Below are positions 23,991-37,862 of a DNA stretch of 64,000 nucleotides, in pieces. Every line of letters starts with the position of its first letter. Position 1 is the first letter of the stretch. The notes under the pieces were generated by a model. It was not told the origin of the DNA. It did not search any database and saw only the letters and a program-made list of their open reading frames with translations. The position numbers were made by a program, and so were the translations under genes. The DNA comes from Gossypium raimondii (Eukaryota > Streptophyta > Magnoliopsida > Malvales > Malvaceae), in NCBI RefSeq assembly GCF_025698545.1, contig NC_068577.1:868001-932000 (forward strand), written 5' to 3'.

Positions 23991-25334
23991 GTCTTTATAA
24001 AAATATTTTATTTAGGGTGATGGAACTTGGATCACTTGTTATTTTGGGATTAAAGATAATGGATTTACTTATTAAGCTAAGTTTTGTAGACATAAAAGGA
24101 AGCCGAATTGCGTAAACAATCCTTTAAATCATTTGTATACTCTATTTTTTTTTTTTTGTTCATCACATTGGCAACCAAAATTAGTAGTGCAACCTAGTAT
24201 TTCCATTGAACTCTTCGTTTTCTAAGCAATTGGCAAATGGTTGACTCAATAATATCAGTAAAAATTCGACTAACAATTTTACTAATTTGTTAAAATTACT
24301 CTCTTGTGTTCTAATTTGACTCTCTGTTATTAGGAATGTACAATATTAATGTTAACTTCTCTATTGCAAATACATTCTCATGCTTTAAGCCATAATTTTT
24401 TTTTAAGGCAACAAGAAATGAAATATACTTTTGGAAATCTTATTAACATATAGTTTCCCTACTATCGGAACAACATGCTTTAGGTTCTATTTTGGTGTAA
24501 TTTGCAATTGGTGTCGACAATATCAATGTATATCAGTTGATTTCGGTCACTTCCAATTAGTATATGATGTACTGATCGATAGAAAATAAATTTTAAAATA
24601 TAATTTTAAAGTTAAAATTAATTTTTTATTATTTGTTTTAGATTTCTTGAATGATGAATTCTCATATGCATAATATGAGACAATCTTATCGTTTATGGAT
24701 TTTTTTCATGTTTATTTTGAATTAGTTTAATGATAAATTATATTTGTGAAGCTTATTGAAGAGTGTTTTATATGATGAGTATTTTATATTTGAAATTTAT
24801 TTAATTTAATTGTTTGATATTTGTAAATATTTTTGTATACATTACGAAATTTTTTAAAAAATAGTGATAAATTTGAAATGGTAAGCGAAACAAATCGGCA
24901 TTGGTGCATACTAATACTAATAAATTTTTATTTTAAATTCTAAAATATAGAGAATAGAAAAACTTGAATCATATTATAACTTCTAACTATTTAGGACAAA
25001 ATAATTATCCAACGCGAAGGTATGCTAAAAATGTTCCATAAATAATAAGATTTTTTATAGGTATCTGAAAAATACATATCAGTATCACCAAACACAATAG
25101 CTTTTTTCAAAGCTGCATTCAAGGGGCTGTGTCGTCGGTCAGGTTGGCGACACCGATGTTCTCGGTAGAAAACATGTCATTTTCATACAATTTTTTTTAT
25201 CTTTTTATTTGGGTCATTTTTATAATTAATCGATTTTTCGGGTTACTTTTGAAAAAAAGCCTTAGTTTTACTTAAAACAAAACAATAATATTTTGGACGT
25301 ATCACAGAGGGTAGGCCTGTAAGGAGCGACACCA
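23991..25334. other. AT-rich spacer upstream of the aminopeptidase gene
   Basis: No coding sequence. A GC-richer island at about 25110-25170 ('ggctgtgtcgtcggtcagg', 'ttggcgacaccgatg') stands out and looks like a fragment of a dispersed repeat. 25270-25334 is the likely promoter-proximal and leader region of the next gene. Confidence 0.5.
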
Positions 25335-28300
25335 ATGGCAACGATAAGCCGAGCGCAACTGCTGCACCATCCATCAGCCTACTTCTCCAGACTACCCCAT
25401 TCCCACTCCTCCTTCTCCATCAATTTCCGCCGCCGCAAATTCTCCGTCACTCCTCCTCTCCTCTGCTCCTCCTCCTCCTCCTCCTCTTCCTCCTCAGCAT
25501 CCACGAATCCGTCCATCGTCGGAGATCTTTTGAATTATCTCAACGAATCCTGGACTCAGTTTCACGCTACAGGTTTGCCAAATATTGGTTCCCTCCATCC
25601 GTTTCTTTCAGCTTTTGTTTTAGTATTTGAACATATTACTATTTCTTTGCAACTCCAATCTGTAATTAAATTTATCAGTAATTCTTTGCAAAATATTATT
25701 TTTTTGTTTTTTTATTTTTGCTTATTTAGTGATGAAATCTCTAAATTTTAGCATTAGTTTTTCTTTATGTACAAGTAGAAATTACAATATTATGAGCATA
25801 AAGTTGTTTTCACATAATAATTATCACATCTAGTAGATGAAATGAAACTAATATACAAACTAATCTAGATATAGCCTGCAAAAATTTAATATAAAGTCGA
25901 ATTAAATTAGTGCATTAAAGGAATCGAACGCGATATACAGGTTCTAAGGTCTACTCTTTGCCATTGAGTGACAATGCCTCGTTGAGAGAAAATCACTAAT
26001 TATTTGCCTTGGACCAAACTTATTAAATTTTCTTGTACACAGCTGAAGCAAAACGACAACTAATTGCTGCTGGTTTTCATTTATTAAATGAGAATGATGA
26101 GTGGGACCTTAGGCCTGGTGGACGATACTTCTTCACTAGGAACATGTCTTGTTTGGTGGCTTTTGCCGTAGGAGAAAAGTGAGTGGAATATATCTTGAAA
26201 ATTTTTAATTTAAAACTTTTGGAATTAAAGAAATTTCAAGGGAATTCTGTGTTAGTTTTGCAGGTACATTTCTGGTAATGGCTTTCATGTTATTGCTGCA
26301 CATACAGACAGTCCTTGTCTCAAACTTAAACCGAAGTCTGCGTCATCTAAGTCCAATTATCTCATGCTCAATGTACAAACTTATGGAGGTGGTTTATGGC
26401 ACACTTGGTTCGACAGAGACCTAAGTGTTGCTGGAAGAGTCATTGTTAGGGCTAGTGATGGTTCATTTCTTCACAAGCTTGTCAAAGTAAAGAGACCTCT
26501 TCTACGAGTACCCACATTGGCAATTCATCTTAACCGGTTATCTACTTATTCCTTGAATAACCATTTTAAAATATTGTTATTTTATGTTTGAATACTGCAA
26601 ATACTTTTAGGATTTTTTTAAATAATTAATAATGCCTTTATTGGGATTGGCTAGTGATGATCCTGGTATTTTGTTGTTGAAGTCAACCCTACTTTTACTT
26701 TTTACCACCTATTGAAGCAGATAAATTGAATGAGGAGATCATTTTTATGCTAAAGTTCTTTTTCTTTCTCATCTATAGTTCATATCATTGTTTATTTTTT
26801 CTTCCACTGATATCTGTCAATAGTTTCTATTATTTGTATTACTAGAAGACTTTTAATTGGCAGATATCATAGGAACTTAATAAATGCCATCCATTTTGAC
26901 CAGGGTAATGCGATTAATTGGTAATTTCATCCTTATGTTTCCCTCTAGAAATGAATTTCTATTGGCTAAGCCATAGAAACATTTATAGCACACCCTAAAT
27001 AGGATAAAATTTTGGTAATATCGTTACCATATACTTTAGCCAGTTCATCCTTTTCTTTCTTTAACTAAAATCTGTTGACATATATTCCTGATTATCCCAT
27101 AATGTTGCCTGAATGCTTAAAATTTCAATTTGCCTTTTTCTTTTCCTTTCTTGAAAGTAATCACTTGCGTCAAAACTTCCTGCAAGATCATTAATGTGCT
27201 AACTTTTTGTATAACTTCGAGATTTCATGTGCTTAAGTGGTAAACTTTCAAGATATACAGTTGCAAAACATATTGATATATATATATATATATATATAGC
27301 AGTTAGTAAATATTCGTAGGATCACTTATTTCCAATATTATATTTCCTTATCCATCTTGAAAAGAAGATGGACAATAAAAAAGTGTCGTTAGGTTCTCAA
27401 TGGCAGTTCTTTTAAATTTAAATTTGTTTTAATCAAATCTCTCCTCTTTCATATGTCGAAGATGTTTGTTTTTGTTGGACCGATTGTCAATGCATCCTTC
27501 TCATTCTCTGTCTACATTGTTTCCTTTAATTTTTTAGCACAGTAAACACTGATGGATTCAAACCAAATCTAGAGACTCAACTTGTTCCCCTGCTTGCTAC
27601 AAAACCAGAAGAAGCATTTCCAGAATCAAAAGAGAAAAGTTCTTCATCTCCCAAGGCTGCTCATCATCCACTACTTATGCAGGTATTTGCTTTTGTATTA
27701 TGCTCGTTTGGAGCTGTTCAAGCAGTTAATTTTAATGATGTTGCACTTGCTATGATTAAGGATAAGCTTTCCCTCTCTCCGAATCTGTTTGAAAGAAGCT
27801 CTAACAAGAAGAGAAAAGGCTTGTAGATGGTGATAATATTGTAATTGCAATATTAGCTCAAATGTGGATAAGCAATCTAGTGAGGAGGGACTGAATTGAA
27901 TTGAATCAAAATTTCCAAGGTTAAAGTTAAATAAATATAAATGTGAAAACAACAATATAAATAGTATACATGAAAATTAAAGCACTAGTGAATTTGATAT
28001 TAGATAACGTAGAAGGGATAGAGAAACTAATCAGAATGATTTATAGAAGTTCTTTCCCTTAGCTCCCCTTGCTAAAGGGTCTAGTTTCTTTAAGCTTTAA
28101 AAATATCTTTCGAAGGCTAAGGTATAACTTTTACACTATTATCTTTCATTTCTAACGTATGACTTTAACTACCTACCTTCCAAAGCTGAGGTAGAGATCT
28201 CTAAACCCCAAAGTGCGTTTTCTACTTAAAATTTTTACACAAAAAATATCAAGGAAATTTAGTTTGGAAAACTCACTTGAAGTTTCTTTTTTCATTTTAC

Positions 28301-31300
28301 ATCAACGACCTATTTAAGTCTAACTATGTCAATACTTAAGAATTTTCTTTGTAGAATAAAAAAAGAAAGAAGATTTTATTGTTATGGTATAACATAGGGT
28401 AGGCTCACAAGGTTGCTTGTGCAAAAAGAAATGAATCTTTTGCATCCTTGAACTGGGATAATAGATCATTGTTTAATTGCAATAGAGCAGTGTCTGGCTA
28501 AAGTGCTGGGCATATATTCAACTAGGACTCTAGGAGTGACTTCATGTGAAGTATCTGGAAAAACCTTTATATGGTTCTTCTTTGGTATAAAAAAATTTGG
28601 ACAGATTCTGTTTTTCTAGTATTATGGATAAACCTCTTTTAAGATGTCTATTTTATATAATTTGCCATCTTTAAAAGGAAAAGAAAAAGAATACTGCATG
28701 ATTAGACCTGAGAAATTGTTAGCCTGTCCATTTTATAGTTGCTGCCTTGCAACACCCATTGCTACCCATTTTTAGATTTGTTTCACTATTTATTCCTAAC
28801 CTCCTATGATTTTGCAATGATTAATTCTCTTATCTGTGTAAGATGTGACCGTTAATTCCCTTATTTACATGAGATAGGTGTCCACCATCCTGATCTAGGT
28901 AATTCATAGTGTAGATAGAACATGTGTTAAATCTTTTTCTTAATTTGCTTGCAGATTTTGTCAGATGAGCTGGGTTGTGATGTTGATGACATTGTCAATA
29001 TTGAGTTGAACATTTGTGATACCCAACCTAGCTGTCTTGGAGGCGCAAACAATGAATTTATATTCTCTGGAAGGTTAGATAATCTTGCTTCAAGTTATTG
29101 TGCTTTGAGAGCTCTGGTTGATTCATGTGGATCTCCTGGTGATTTATCAAGTGAACATGCTATACGGATGATTGCTTTATTTGATAATGAGGAGGTAAAC
29201 TTTTCCAGAGTTATATCTATTTATGCATGCTTATAAAAGGAGCTTGAGCCTATTTGAATGACTAGATGGCTTTGGAGTGGTAACTTTGAACATGATGTAA
29301 TAATATGGCTTGAACACCCAGGATTATTGACAGAAGCCTAATTTCATGGTATGAACCCATCTAACCTGAGAATGAAAGGAGCATTGGACCAAACTAAAAA
29401 AGTAGAGGTATAAGCACAAACGTTACACAATTATTGTTACAAACATCACCTGCAACCTGCTATTGGTTTTCTGTTTGCATGTGCTTTCCTCCTGCAAAAT
29501 GTGCTACTTAGCATGCCTTTGCAATCTGAGTTATTCTAGCTAAAAAATGGTACGTAGGGAAATATATGATGGAATAAATCTTTTGCTGGGATTATTTCTT
29601 GAGAAGCATGAAATCAACACAAATAGAACCTGTTTGATAGAACCTGATAGAACATGGCACATTCTCATAGTGAATTCATAATTTAAAACTTGGTCATCTA
29701 AACAAAATCAAATTGTAACAATTATTGACGCAGACATACTTGTGAACTGGATTGCTTTGGAATAGGCTGTACATGCTCCTGGATCATGCAAAATTTGTTT
29801 GTTATCTGTTAGCATGTGCATGTAATATAGTTGCCCTCAGCACAAAAATGTGCCATATACAAGATTGTAGCATGGAACGAATCCTTACCTCAGAAAATTT
29901 CTTGTCAAATACTGTACAAGATAATTTTATCTGGGAGAAGTATATAAAAGTTTTAATTACTTTCAGATCTTCAGGAAGTAAACTGCTGTTTTTAAGTGAA
30001 TTGCTATGTTAAGATAATTTTGATTGTCCTCCCAGAATTACATAGTCACAGAATTTTTACTATTCTTGACCAGGTAGGTTCAGATTCATATCAAGGTGCA
30101 GGGGCACCAACTATGTTTCAGGCAATGAGACGGATTGCTGGTTCTTTAGCCAACAGTTATGCTGGTGAGAGTGCCTTTGACCGTGCGATTCGCCAATCAT
30201 TCCTTGGTATGCATCAACTGGAAGCCTTTAATTGTAGATTGCATTCTTTGTAATTTCATTAGTGCTTTTTGTTACTTATTAAGAATACTTTTTCATCATC
30301 CTTAAAAGAAAAGAAAAAAGAGCGTACCTTTTCAGCAGGTAGGACCTTTTTATTCTCTTTTGAGAAGGATGATTGAAAAGTCTTCACCTTTTTATATCTC
30401 CATCTCACACTTCATAATTTCTCCTTATGACTCATGTTTGACACCTAAAATTTGGAATGGAGATTTTTTTTTTTTTTGGGGGGGGGGGGGTTATGGCTCC
30501 TCTAATAGGAGCAAAAGATGTGGAAAAAACTGAGTGGCCGTTTGTAAAACACATACTTGTGTCAAACACAGTTCCTTTAGGGTTGCCCTCAACCAAAAAC
30601 AGGATGGGTAAGAGGCAAGATTTGAGTAACTGAGTCTAACAGATTAACAAAGGATCAAGGCTTTCACACCCGAGTCTAGGCTGCATAACAACACATGAAT
30701 TTGAGCTCTAGCAGTTTGAGAAATTCCAAAAGTAAAAGCACGGGACAAATTAGGCATATCAACTGAGCTCAAGCAAAACTTGAGCTTATCAAAGGGGATC
30801 AGTCTCGTTAACATGACAGTTACTGCTTTTGATTCAAAGACACCTGATCACAGCTTATAGATTGACACTGTTTTGGAAACCGGACCAGGTTAGCTGGCCA
30901 AACTGATTTGAATTGGGAAATCCTGACCTTTTAAAGTGGAATTGTTTGTTAAACCAGTCTAGACCGAATTTAACTAGTTTCAGGTCATTCAATTTTACAT
31001 TTTTGTCTTCCAACATATCTTTTGCAAGAGGAGATAAGAATTTTTTCCCTTTTAATTATTAATTAGTTGTCAAATTATATATTCTTTTTCATCTTTCACC
31101 TATGTTTCATGTATATTTTAATAACAAATTATATTAACATATAATATTTCTGCATCCAGTTGAACCTCATTAAACTCATTGGATTAGGGTCCACCATTTA
31201 ATGGCTTCTTAACCTCTGAATGTTGAGCTACTTGTAGATCAGACATTGCTTTTTGCATAACCCACATAGTATCCTGAGTGAGAGAACGCCAAATCCCCTG

Positions 31301-32516
31301 CTTATATGGAGTATTTAAGAGGGAAATTTAAAGGACTCACATCTAACCTGAGATTCATTAGTAAATGTAATTAAGGAAAATATGTAATCTTAGCACATGG
31401 GCATGGATTGAACTGTTGCTTGGCGGAATACAAACTGTCAAAACTTTGGTTGTATTTCCATTTAGTTGGTGTGTTTTACATATGTTGCATTTACAATCTG
31501 TGCCTGACCATACTCTTTTAACTCCTTTCTCTTATCCTGTCTGTCTATATAGTATCTGCTGATATGGCACATGGAGTTCATCCAAATTTCATGGATAAGC
31601 ATGAAGAACACCATCGACCAGAAATGCATAAAGGTCTTGTGATCAAGCACAATGCAAATCAGCGGTATGCTACCAGTGGAGTAACAGCTTTTCTCTTCAA
31701 AGAAGTTGCAAAGATGCATAACCTTCCTACTCAGGTAACTCCATTGCCATATTACAGTAGAAGAGGTGATAGTTGGAGAAGGTAGGATGTCACTGATTAG
31801 TAAATGGATTTTAGTAACCATATAATGTGATTTTGTAAGACCAAAAGGGACTACTTGATGAGGAGTTGCTGGTTGTCACATGTTTAACGTGTAGACCTAC
31901 ATTCCTGAATTGCTACAATTGGACCGAACATTAAGAATAAGTGGATATAATGTCTAGTCATATGGTAATTTTTCACACACCTTGTGTCTTGAAAACACGA
32001 GTTATGGTGATGGATAACAATGGGACAGTTGACAAATGAATATAAAGAAAAGAAAAAAAAAAAAACAGTAGAAAGTTACATGTTCACATTCTTCTAGTTA
32101 TATAATATGCATGTATATATCCTCTTTGAGTTTTGATTTCCTTGTAGGAATTTGTGGTAAGAAATGATATGGGATGTGGATCCACCATTGGTCCCATACT
32201 TGCTTCAGGAGTTGGTATTCGTACTGTTGATTGTGGCATTGCCCAACTCTCTATGCACAGGTACCGAATCCATGCATGATAACCTGCAACAAATAGGATT
32301 TATATATTGTTGCATTTTGCCCTATTTGTAAAATGCTATTCCAGAAATACACCTATTGGTATCATGTAGATCTTAATTATTTTTCTACTTTTGATTCACA
32401 CTTTTTGCAGTGTGAGAGAAGTATGTGGGAAGGAAGATATAGACATTGCTTACAAACATTTCAAGGCATTTTACCAAACTTTCTCCAGCATAGATAGGAA
32501 GCTTATTGTTGACTAA
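25335..32516 (+). CDS. Aspartyl aminopeptidase, M18 family (probably plastid-targeted)
   Basis: Nine exons join in frame to 521 residues: 25335-25572, 26043-26178, 26264-26536, 27538-27682, 28955-29194, 30074-30206, 31553-31734, 32148-32260, 32411-32516. M18 enzymes are cocatalytic-zinc aminopeptidases that remove N-terminal Asp or Glu from peptides. Metal ligands and catalytic residues expected from the family are present: His138 (AAHTDSP), Asp306 (SGRLDN), Glu343-Glu344 (DNEEVGS), Asp392 (SADMAHG) and His486 (LSMHSVRE). Spacing agrees with the human enzyme (for example 37 residues from Asp306 to Glu343 and 94 from Asp392 to His486). The N-terminal 55 residues are Ser- and Arg-rich with few acidic residues and a poly-Ser tract, consistent with a chloroplast transit peptide and absent from cytosolic forms. 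All introns are GT-AG. It appears intact. It resembles the longer of the plant DAP forms; plastid location is inferred. Confidence 0.94.
27273..27298. repeat. (AT)n microsatellite in an aminopeptidase intron
   Basis: A run of alternating a and t in intron 3 of the aminopeptidase. A useful polymorphic marker; no evident function. Confidence 0.8.
30466..30491. repeat. T-run followed by G-run in an aminopeptidase intron
   Basis: About 14 T followed directly by about 12 G in intron 6. The G-run could form a quadruplex only with partner strands or as a homopolymer slip. It is more likely unstable sequence or an assembly-sensitive site. The 300 bases or so that follow resemble neither flanking exon. 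Confidence 0.7.
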
Positions 32517-34047
32517 CTGGTAAAGTAAAAATTATTCATGTCATTCATATTTTGTAGCTCAAAACTAATTTTTCAAATAAATTATTTCTTGCTTCATCCT
32601 TGAATCTAGAAATTACATAAATAACAGCAAAAAAGGTGATGTCTTTAAACATAAATGCTTCAATTGTTGTCATTCCCATTAGTTTAAAGTTTCTTTCTCT
32701 TCAGTTCAGACTATAAAGTTTGTTCATCTTCACTTTGTTCTTTCTTTCTTTCTTTCATTCAATTAGACGAATTAACTTGCAACTTCTCTTCAAAGCTTGA
32801 GCTAAAACTGATAAAAACATGAGAACACGAGAGCCAAAACTGGTACTATCTTTTTAGCATAGAGTAAAGTTGTCGGAGTTAGTGCCATCAACCTAACCAT
32901 TTTATTGGGTTTATAAATTTGTTAATTTTCAGCTTCTTTCTGAGTTTTAATTTGACATTTGAGACAAATAATGTAGCAAAAAAGAAAAAGAAATAGAAAG
33001 AGAGACTAAATCAAAAGAAATTGAATAAAGAAGTAGCTTTAATTTTCGGGGAGTTTCACATGTTTGATTGATTAGGAAATGAGTACGGTTGAAAAGGAAA
33101 AATATATTTATTATTAAAATTTTAAAAGTAAATATAAAAATATTTTTAAGATTTTTAATTATTTTTGAATTAGAACTAAAATAACAATAACCATGACAGC
33201 TAAAATTATTATTAAACCAATAAAATAAAATCAACGTTAGACCTTCATAATTAAGACAATGACAAGAATGATTCAAATATATAATTTCGAAAAATTAATA
33301 ATTAAATCGAAAAAGTCAACAATTAGGTGACCAAAATAGAATAAATTACTTAAAATTATATTTTAAAGTTGTTTATTAATTTTATTCGAACCGAGCAAGT
33401 AAGTAGTTTTCAAATTATAAGGAAGTATTCTTCACCTTAAATTTTAAATGAATTATGATTTTTTTAATTATTCAATCAATAGATTCATGGACGGAGGGGG
33501 TGTTCGTGCCTTAGATTTTTCAAATTATCAACTTTTATATATATAATTTATTATATTCTTGATTCACCCTCACTTCTTAACAATTCGCCCCTTAGTTAAA
33601 GATTTATATATCATTTCCTAGAAATGTAATTTTTAATTCCTAAATTCAAAATATTAATATTAAAAATATAAAAAATTATTATGAAAGTTCTAAAAATATC
33701 AAAAGATTTTTTTACCATAGCTCAAAGACTAAATTAGCTATTAATCTTTTGAATTAAGGTCCGATGTTATTTTATTAACAAAATATAATTTTTAAAAGTT
33801 GAGTGATCGAAATGTAATTTCAAACAAAATTTAGGGACAATTGGTGCAATATACCCTATAAAAAATTAAGACAAAATTAATTACTTACTTAAAAAAAAAA
33901 AACCAAAAACAAAGTGGCTGACATGGCACCTTATGTAACTCTAAAATGATAAGGCACATATGAGAGTGCGGTGTTGGGGTTTTCCAACCATACACAGTGC
34001 CTCAGTTATTTTAGCCTAATCTCTGCTTCTGTTTTTTCTCATCAAAA
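32517..34047. other. 3' region of the aminopeptidase gene, spacer and promoter of PrfB3-like gene
   Basis: Begins with the 3' untranslated region. A (TTTC)n tract lies at about 32738-32758. 33100-33900 is AT-rich and resembles dispersed repeats, with no coding sequence. The last 100 bases before 34048 should be the promoter and leader of the next gene. Confidence 0.5.
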
Positions 34048-37008
34048 ATGGCGGCAGAAGCTGTGTTTCGAAGAAGCCCTTCTGCTTCAACTCCATGGAA
34101 ATCTCCTTCTTCAACATATAAAAGGTCTAAAACTAATCACCTTTTACACTTCACTATTCGAGCTTCTTCTCATTCCATTGATGATAAGAACAAAGCTTAC
34201 AAGCAACTTGGTCAGTTCCTTTTTTTTCTTTTTCTTTTCTATTTCATTTTTGTTGATGAATTTAACTTATTGGCGTTATAATTCGAAATGGGTGTTGGAT
34301 TTCATCACTGAATCCTATAATAATACTGGGTTTTTGTTTGTTTTTTGTTTTACCTTTCTTTTCCTGTATATATGCTTTTAGAATCTGATTTTAGTAGGTG
34401 AAAGTACTTTTATTATACTCACTTATTCAAATTAGTCCCTCAAGTTAGTCTTTTATGCTCTTAAAAGGAAACAAATAAGACTAGAATTGAACACATGTAT
34501 CGATTAATGAAAATTATTATTATTTGCTGTTCAACTCTAAACCAAGAAGAGATTTCATATAGTAAATTTTATCTAATATTAAAATTTGGCTTTGATTATT
34601 TACAAGTCTTGTACTCTTCTTACATTTAGAATTTTGTCCCTTTAGTCCCTCTACTTTCTAATTTAAAATTTTAATTTTCTCTTAAATTCACTAATTTGAT
34701 ATTTTGAAAAAAAATACTCACTTAGTAGTTATGTAACAAAAAAAATGTTGTAATAGATAGAAGACTTTTAATGGTAGTAACAATTGGACTTGTTTTTTTA
34801 ATCTGAAAAGTAGTGCATTAAATTCCTAGAAATAGAATTAGACGGACTAAATTTCAAACATACGAAGAGTAAAGGGACTTTGAGCATATTTTAATCTTTT
34901 TTTAACTAGTACATAGACTAAATTGATCTATTTAATGATATAGAGACTAATTTGAAGTAGTTCCTATAATAGCGGACTTGTTAGGTACTTTTACCGATTT
35001 AAGAATTTTGCTGAAAAATTGTGAATAAGATACTTCCATTGATGTTCTTCTGACTTTAACTGCAACTTTTCGATCTCTTGAGAAATTTTCAGCACTATCG
35101 ACTTTTCAGTGACCAAATTGATGCATTACTGTATTTTCAGAATACCAGAATGGTAGCATGTTGCTTCCTTTGATATTAGAATATCAAAAATTAGGACTGC
35201 TTTAAGTACTTCTAATGTGCATGTTTAAGTAGTTATCCATTTTCTGAGTTGACATCTTTTTATCACTACTTACATTAGGTCTATTTTCATTGAAGAAGAA
35301 GATTGAAGATGTCATTCTCCGAGCTGAGATGTTAGCACCGACTGCCTTGGAGCTTGAAGAAGCAAGGAGAATAAAGCAAGAAGAGATGATACGCGATTAT
35401 GATCTATGGAACGACCCGGTTAAATCCAGTGAAATTCTCGTGAAGTTGGCCGATAGTGTCAAAGTGGTTGATGCTCTGAAAGATCTTAAATACAAGGTGA
35501 TGTGCACTACATACTAGGAGTTCAATGTGAAAATCATTAGATAGGGCTTCGTCCGATTTTGTTAGCTTTCGCTCTATATCAATTTTTACTTGTTTCTGCA
35601 GGCTGAAGAAGCGAAGTTGATTGCACAGTTGGCTGAGACGGATGCCGTAAATTACAGCCTTTTTGAGCAAGCATATGATGCATCTTTGGCTATTAGTGAT
35701 TTGTTAGATAAATATGAGGTATCTAGGCTCCTTAGGGGGGCATATGAAATGGAGGGGGCATGTGTCATTATTAAAGCCAACTCTGAAGGCAACAAATCCG
35801 AGGTTTGACTTCCACTCTTCCTTTTCTTCTCTCTTGAGTTTACTTTGGCTACTGATCTCCGGTAAGGTGGATGTCATCGTTTTTAAAACGTTCATGCGAA
35901 AAGCATGAAACACGAGACATATGGCTAGAATGATGCTCCATTTCGAATTTTGTTGCTTGTGATCGGCAAAATATATCCTGTTGTATTCTAACATGATCTT
36001 AATAAATAATCTTTATCATCAGGTGTGGGCTGAACAACTTCTAAGCATGTATATGAAATGGGCGAAAAAGCAAGGGTATAGGGGTAGAGTTGTTGAGAAG
36101 GACCTTTCTACTAACGGTGGTATCAAGTCAGCAACTATCGAGTTCGAATTTGAGTACGCTTACGGTTTTCTTTCAGGAGAGACTGGTGTCCATCGCATGA
36201 TAAGGTCTCAAAACGATTCTGTTCACAATGAGGTAAATTTATTAGTACCTTTTAGCTCAGTAGGCATCAATGTTGTTCTCTCTTACCAAACCTTGTTATT
36301 TAATGGGATCTTGCAGGTTAGTTCAGTAGGCATCAATGTTGTTCCCCTATTCCTTGGAACAACTCCGGACCTCCAAATCAGTGATGATGATTTGATTCTT
36401 TCGTCTGTTTTGTCACTCGGAGGGAAACAAAGCCGAACTGGATATACAGTCTGTGTTCAGCATATCCCTACCTCCTTAACTTTTCAATCTTCAGGTACTT
36501 AATTTCCTGTCAGAACTCGAAAGTTATTATCCATGCTTTGTTTCGATTCAGTTCCCATCTTACATTTCGATTAACCATGCTTTGTTTCGGTTCAACCTCC
36601 AGCTTCTGCTCCCCATGCCCATGAAAGAGCTTGATATGGATAGCTTCCAGCTTTGTTTACTGTAATCTTCTATGTTTTGCTTTGGCATTGTTCTTCAAAA
36701 TCCTTCTTTTATGTGCAGGTGAGAGGAGCTACTTTGCTAATCAAATCAAAGCTCTCAATCGGTTAAAGGCCAAACTTCTTGTGGTAGCAAACGAGCAAGG
36801 AGTCTCCGATGTAAGTAGCATCAACACAGCCGCCATGGTGGACATGTGGCAAAAGGAGACTCGAAGATACATGTTTCATCCCAGCAAGTTAGTACGGGAT
36901 GTAAAAACTGGCCTCGAATTACCTGACCTAAATTCCGTTCTAGATGGAAATATTGAAGCCCTAATTGTAGCTCATATCAACACTAGACAATCTAATTTTA
37001 CAACCTAA
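34048..37008 (+). CDS. PRFB3: Plastid peptide-chain-release-factor-like protein lacking GGQ (PrfB3 type)
   Basis: Six exons join in frame to 419 residues: 34048-34210, 35279-35496, 35602-35802, 36023-36232, 36317-36494, 36719-37008. The frame follows bacterial RF2: an N-terminal helical region, a PCRF-like domain (MEGACVIIKANSEGNKSEV, then WAEQLLSMYMKWAKKQGY), and SGETGVHRMIRSQN. The two catalytic features of a release factor are missing. The stop-codon-reading SPF loop is replaced by SQNDSVHNE with part of the loop deleted, and the GGQ peptidyl-release motif reads LGGKQSRTG at 298-306. Arabidopsis PrfB3 has the same losses and instead stabilises the 3' end of petB mRNA in chloroplasts. A Ser/Arg-rich N-terminus of about 45 residues suits a transit peptide. 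The role as an mRNA-stability factor is inferred from that family member. Confidence 0.92.
36233..36316 (+). other. In-frame 84-bp intron of the PrfB3-like gene (exitron-like)
   Basis: The intron between exons 4 and 5 has GT-AG ends (GAG|GTAAAT and TTGCAG|GTTAGT), is exactly 28 codons long and contains no stop in the coding frame. Its body includes SSVGINVV, which is repeated at the start of exon 5, so part of the exon was duplicated into it. Retention would insert 28 residues where RF2 carries its stop-codon recognition loop. Splicing removes it without shifting frame. The family alignment favours the spliced form. Confidence 0.65.
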
Positions 37009-37862
37009 AATTCCCCATTGCTTGCTTGTACTTCCCACAATCCAAACATTGTACACAAACATATATGCTTTTGAAAAAATAAACCTCATTTTTTCGGTTT
37101 ATGAACACGAGTGACTCAAGAACATGCCAAGGCTTTTTCGGACATCGATTGATGTCTATTGGCTTGCTTACATTACGAGTTCATGTCAAAATGCAGTTTT
37201 TTAAAGACGCTACTGCTAGACTGCTGCATTTAGTAGCCATTTACTATCCAAAACCCTAAGCGCAGCCCTTCAAAGCATATGAATGAGTTACTATTAGTTT
37301 ATTACAAGACTATTTTATTACAGCAGGTGACAGGTTTTGTTCATTTATGAAAGTCCCCCAACAATTAATGTGTTTGGTTTTTGAACTTACCATTAAAATG
37401 CCGTCAATTGCGGTTGAAGTGAGAAAAAGCTATAATCTAAAGCCCTTTTCGAACCCACAGTTAAACTGGATTCGGATCTCAATATTTGCAACCATTTCCT
37501 CTATTCGGGTAGGGACAAATACTCGAAAATGCCGATGATATATATATGAATCAATAAGTTTGAATGATCAACAAACACATCAAGCAACAATCACTCTCAA
37601 AAAGACTAGAAATAAAACATTCAAAACTTACGACAGAAACCTTATAAAAAACCAAACTACAAAACTGTAGACATAAACAGAACACAATAGGGCATTTTGC
37701 CAAGCTGCTGTGATCCTAATTTTTTTGTGCTATCCACTCCAACACAGAACAAATAAAATAATATTGAGCCCCACAATCTACAAAGCATTATATACTACTC
37801 TCTATATATATGCTAATAACTTTGTACTTACAAAACTTGCCTCTCCCAAATTCATCATATGG
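37009..37862. other. Spacer between convergent genes
   Basis: Contains the 3' untranslated regions of the PrfB3-like gene (an AATAAA at about 37077-37083) and of the minus-strand gene ending at 37863. No coding sequence was recognised. Confidence 0.55.

Noticed and set aside
26364-26591. Independent small gene within the aminopeptidase
   Set aside because: It is exon 3 of the M18 enzyme read into the next intron.
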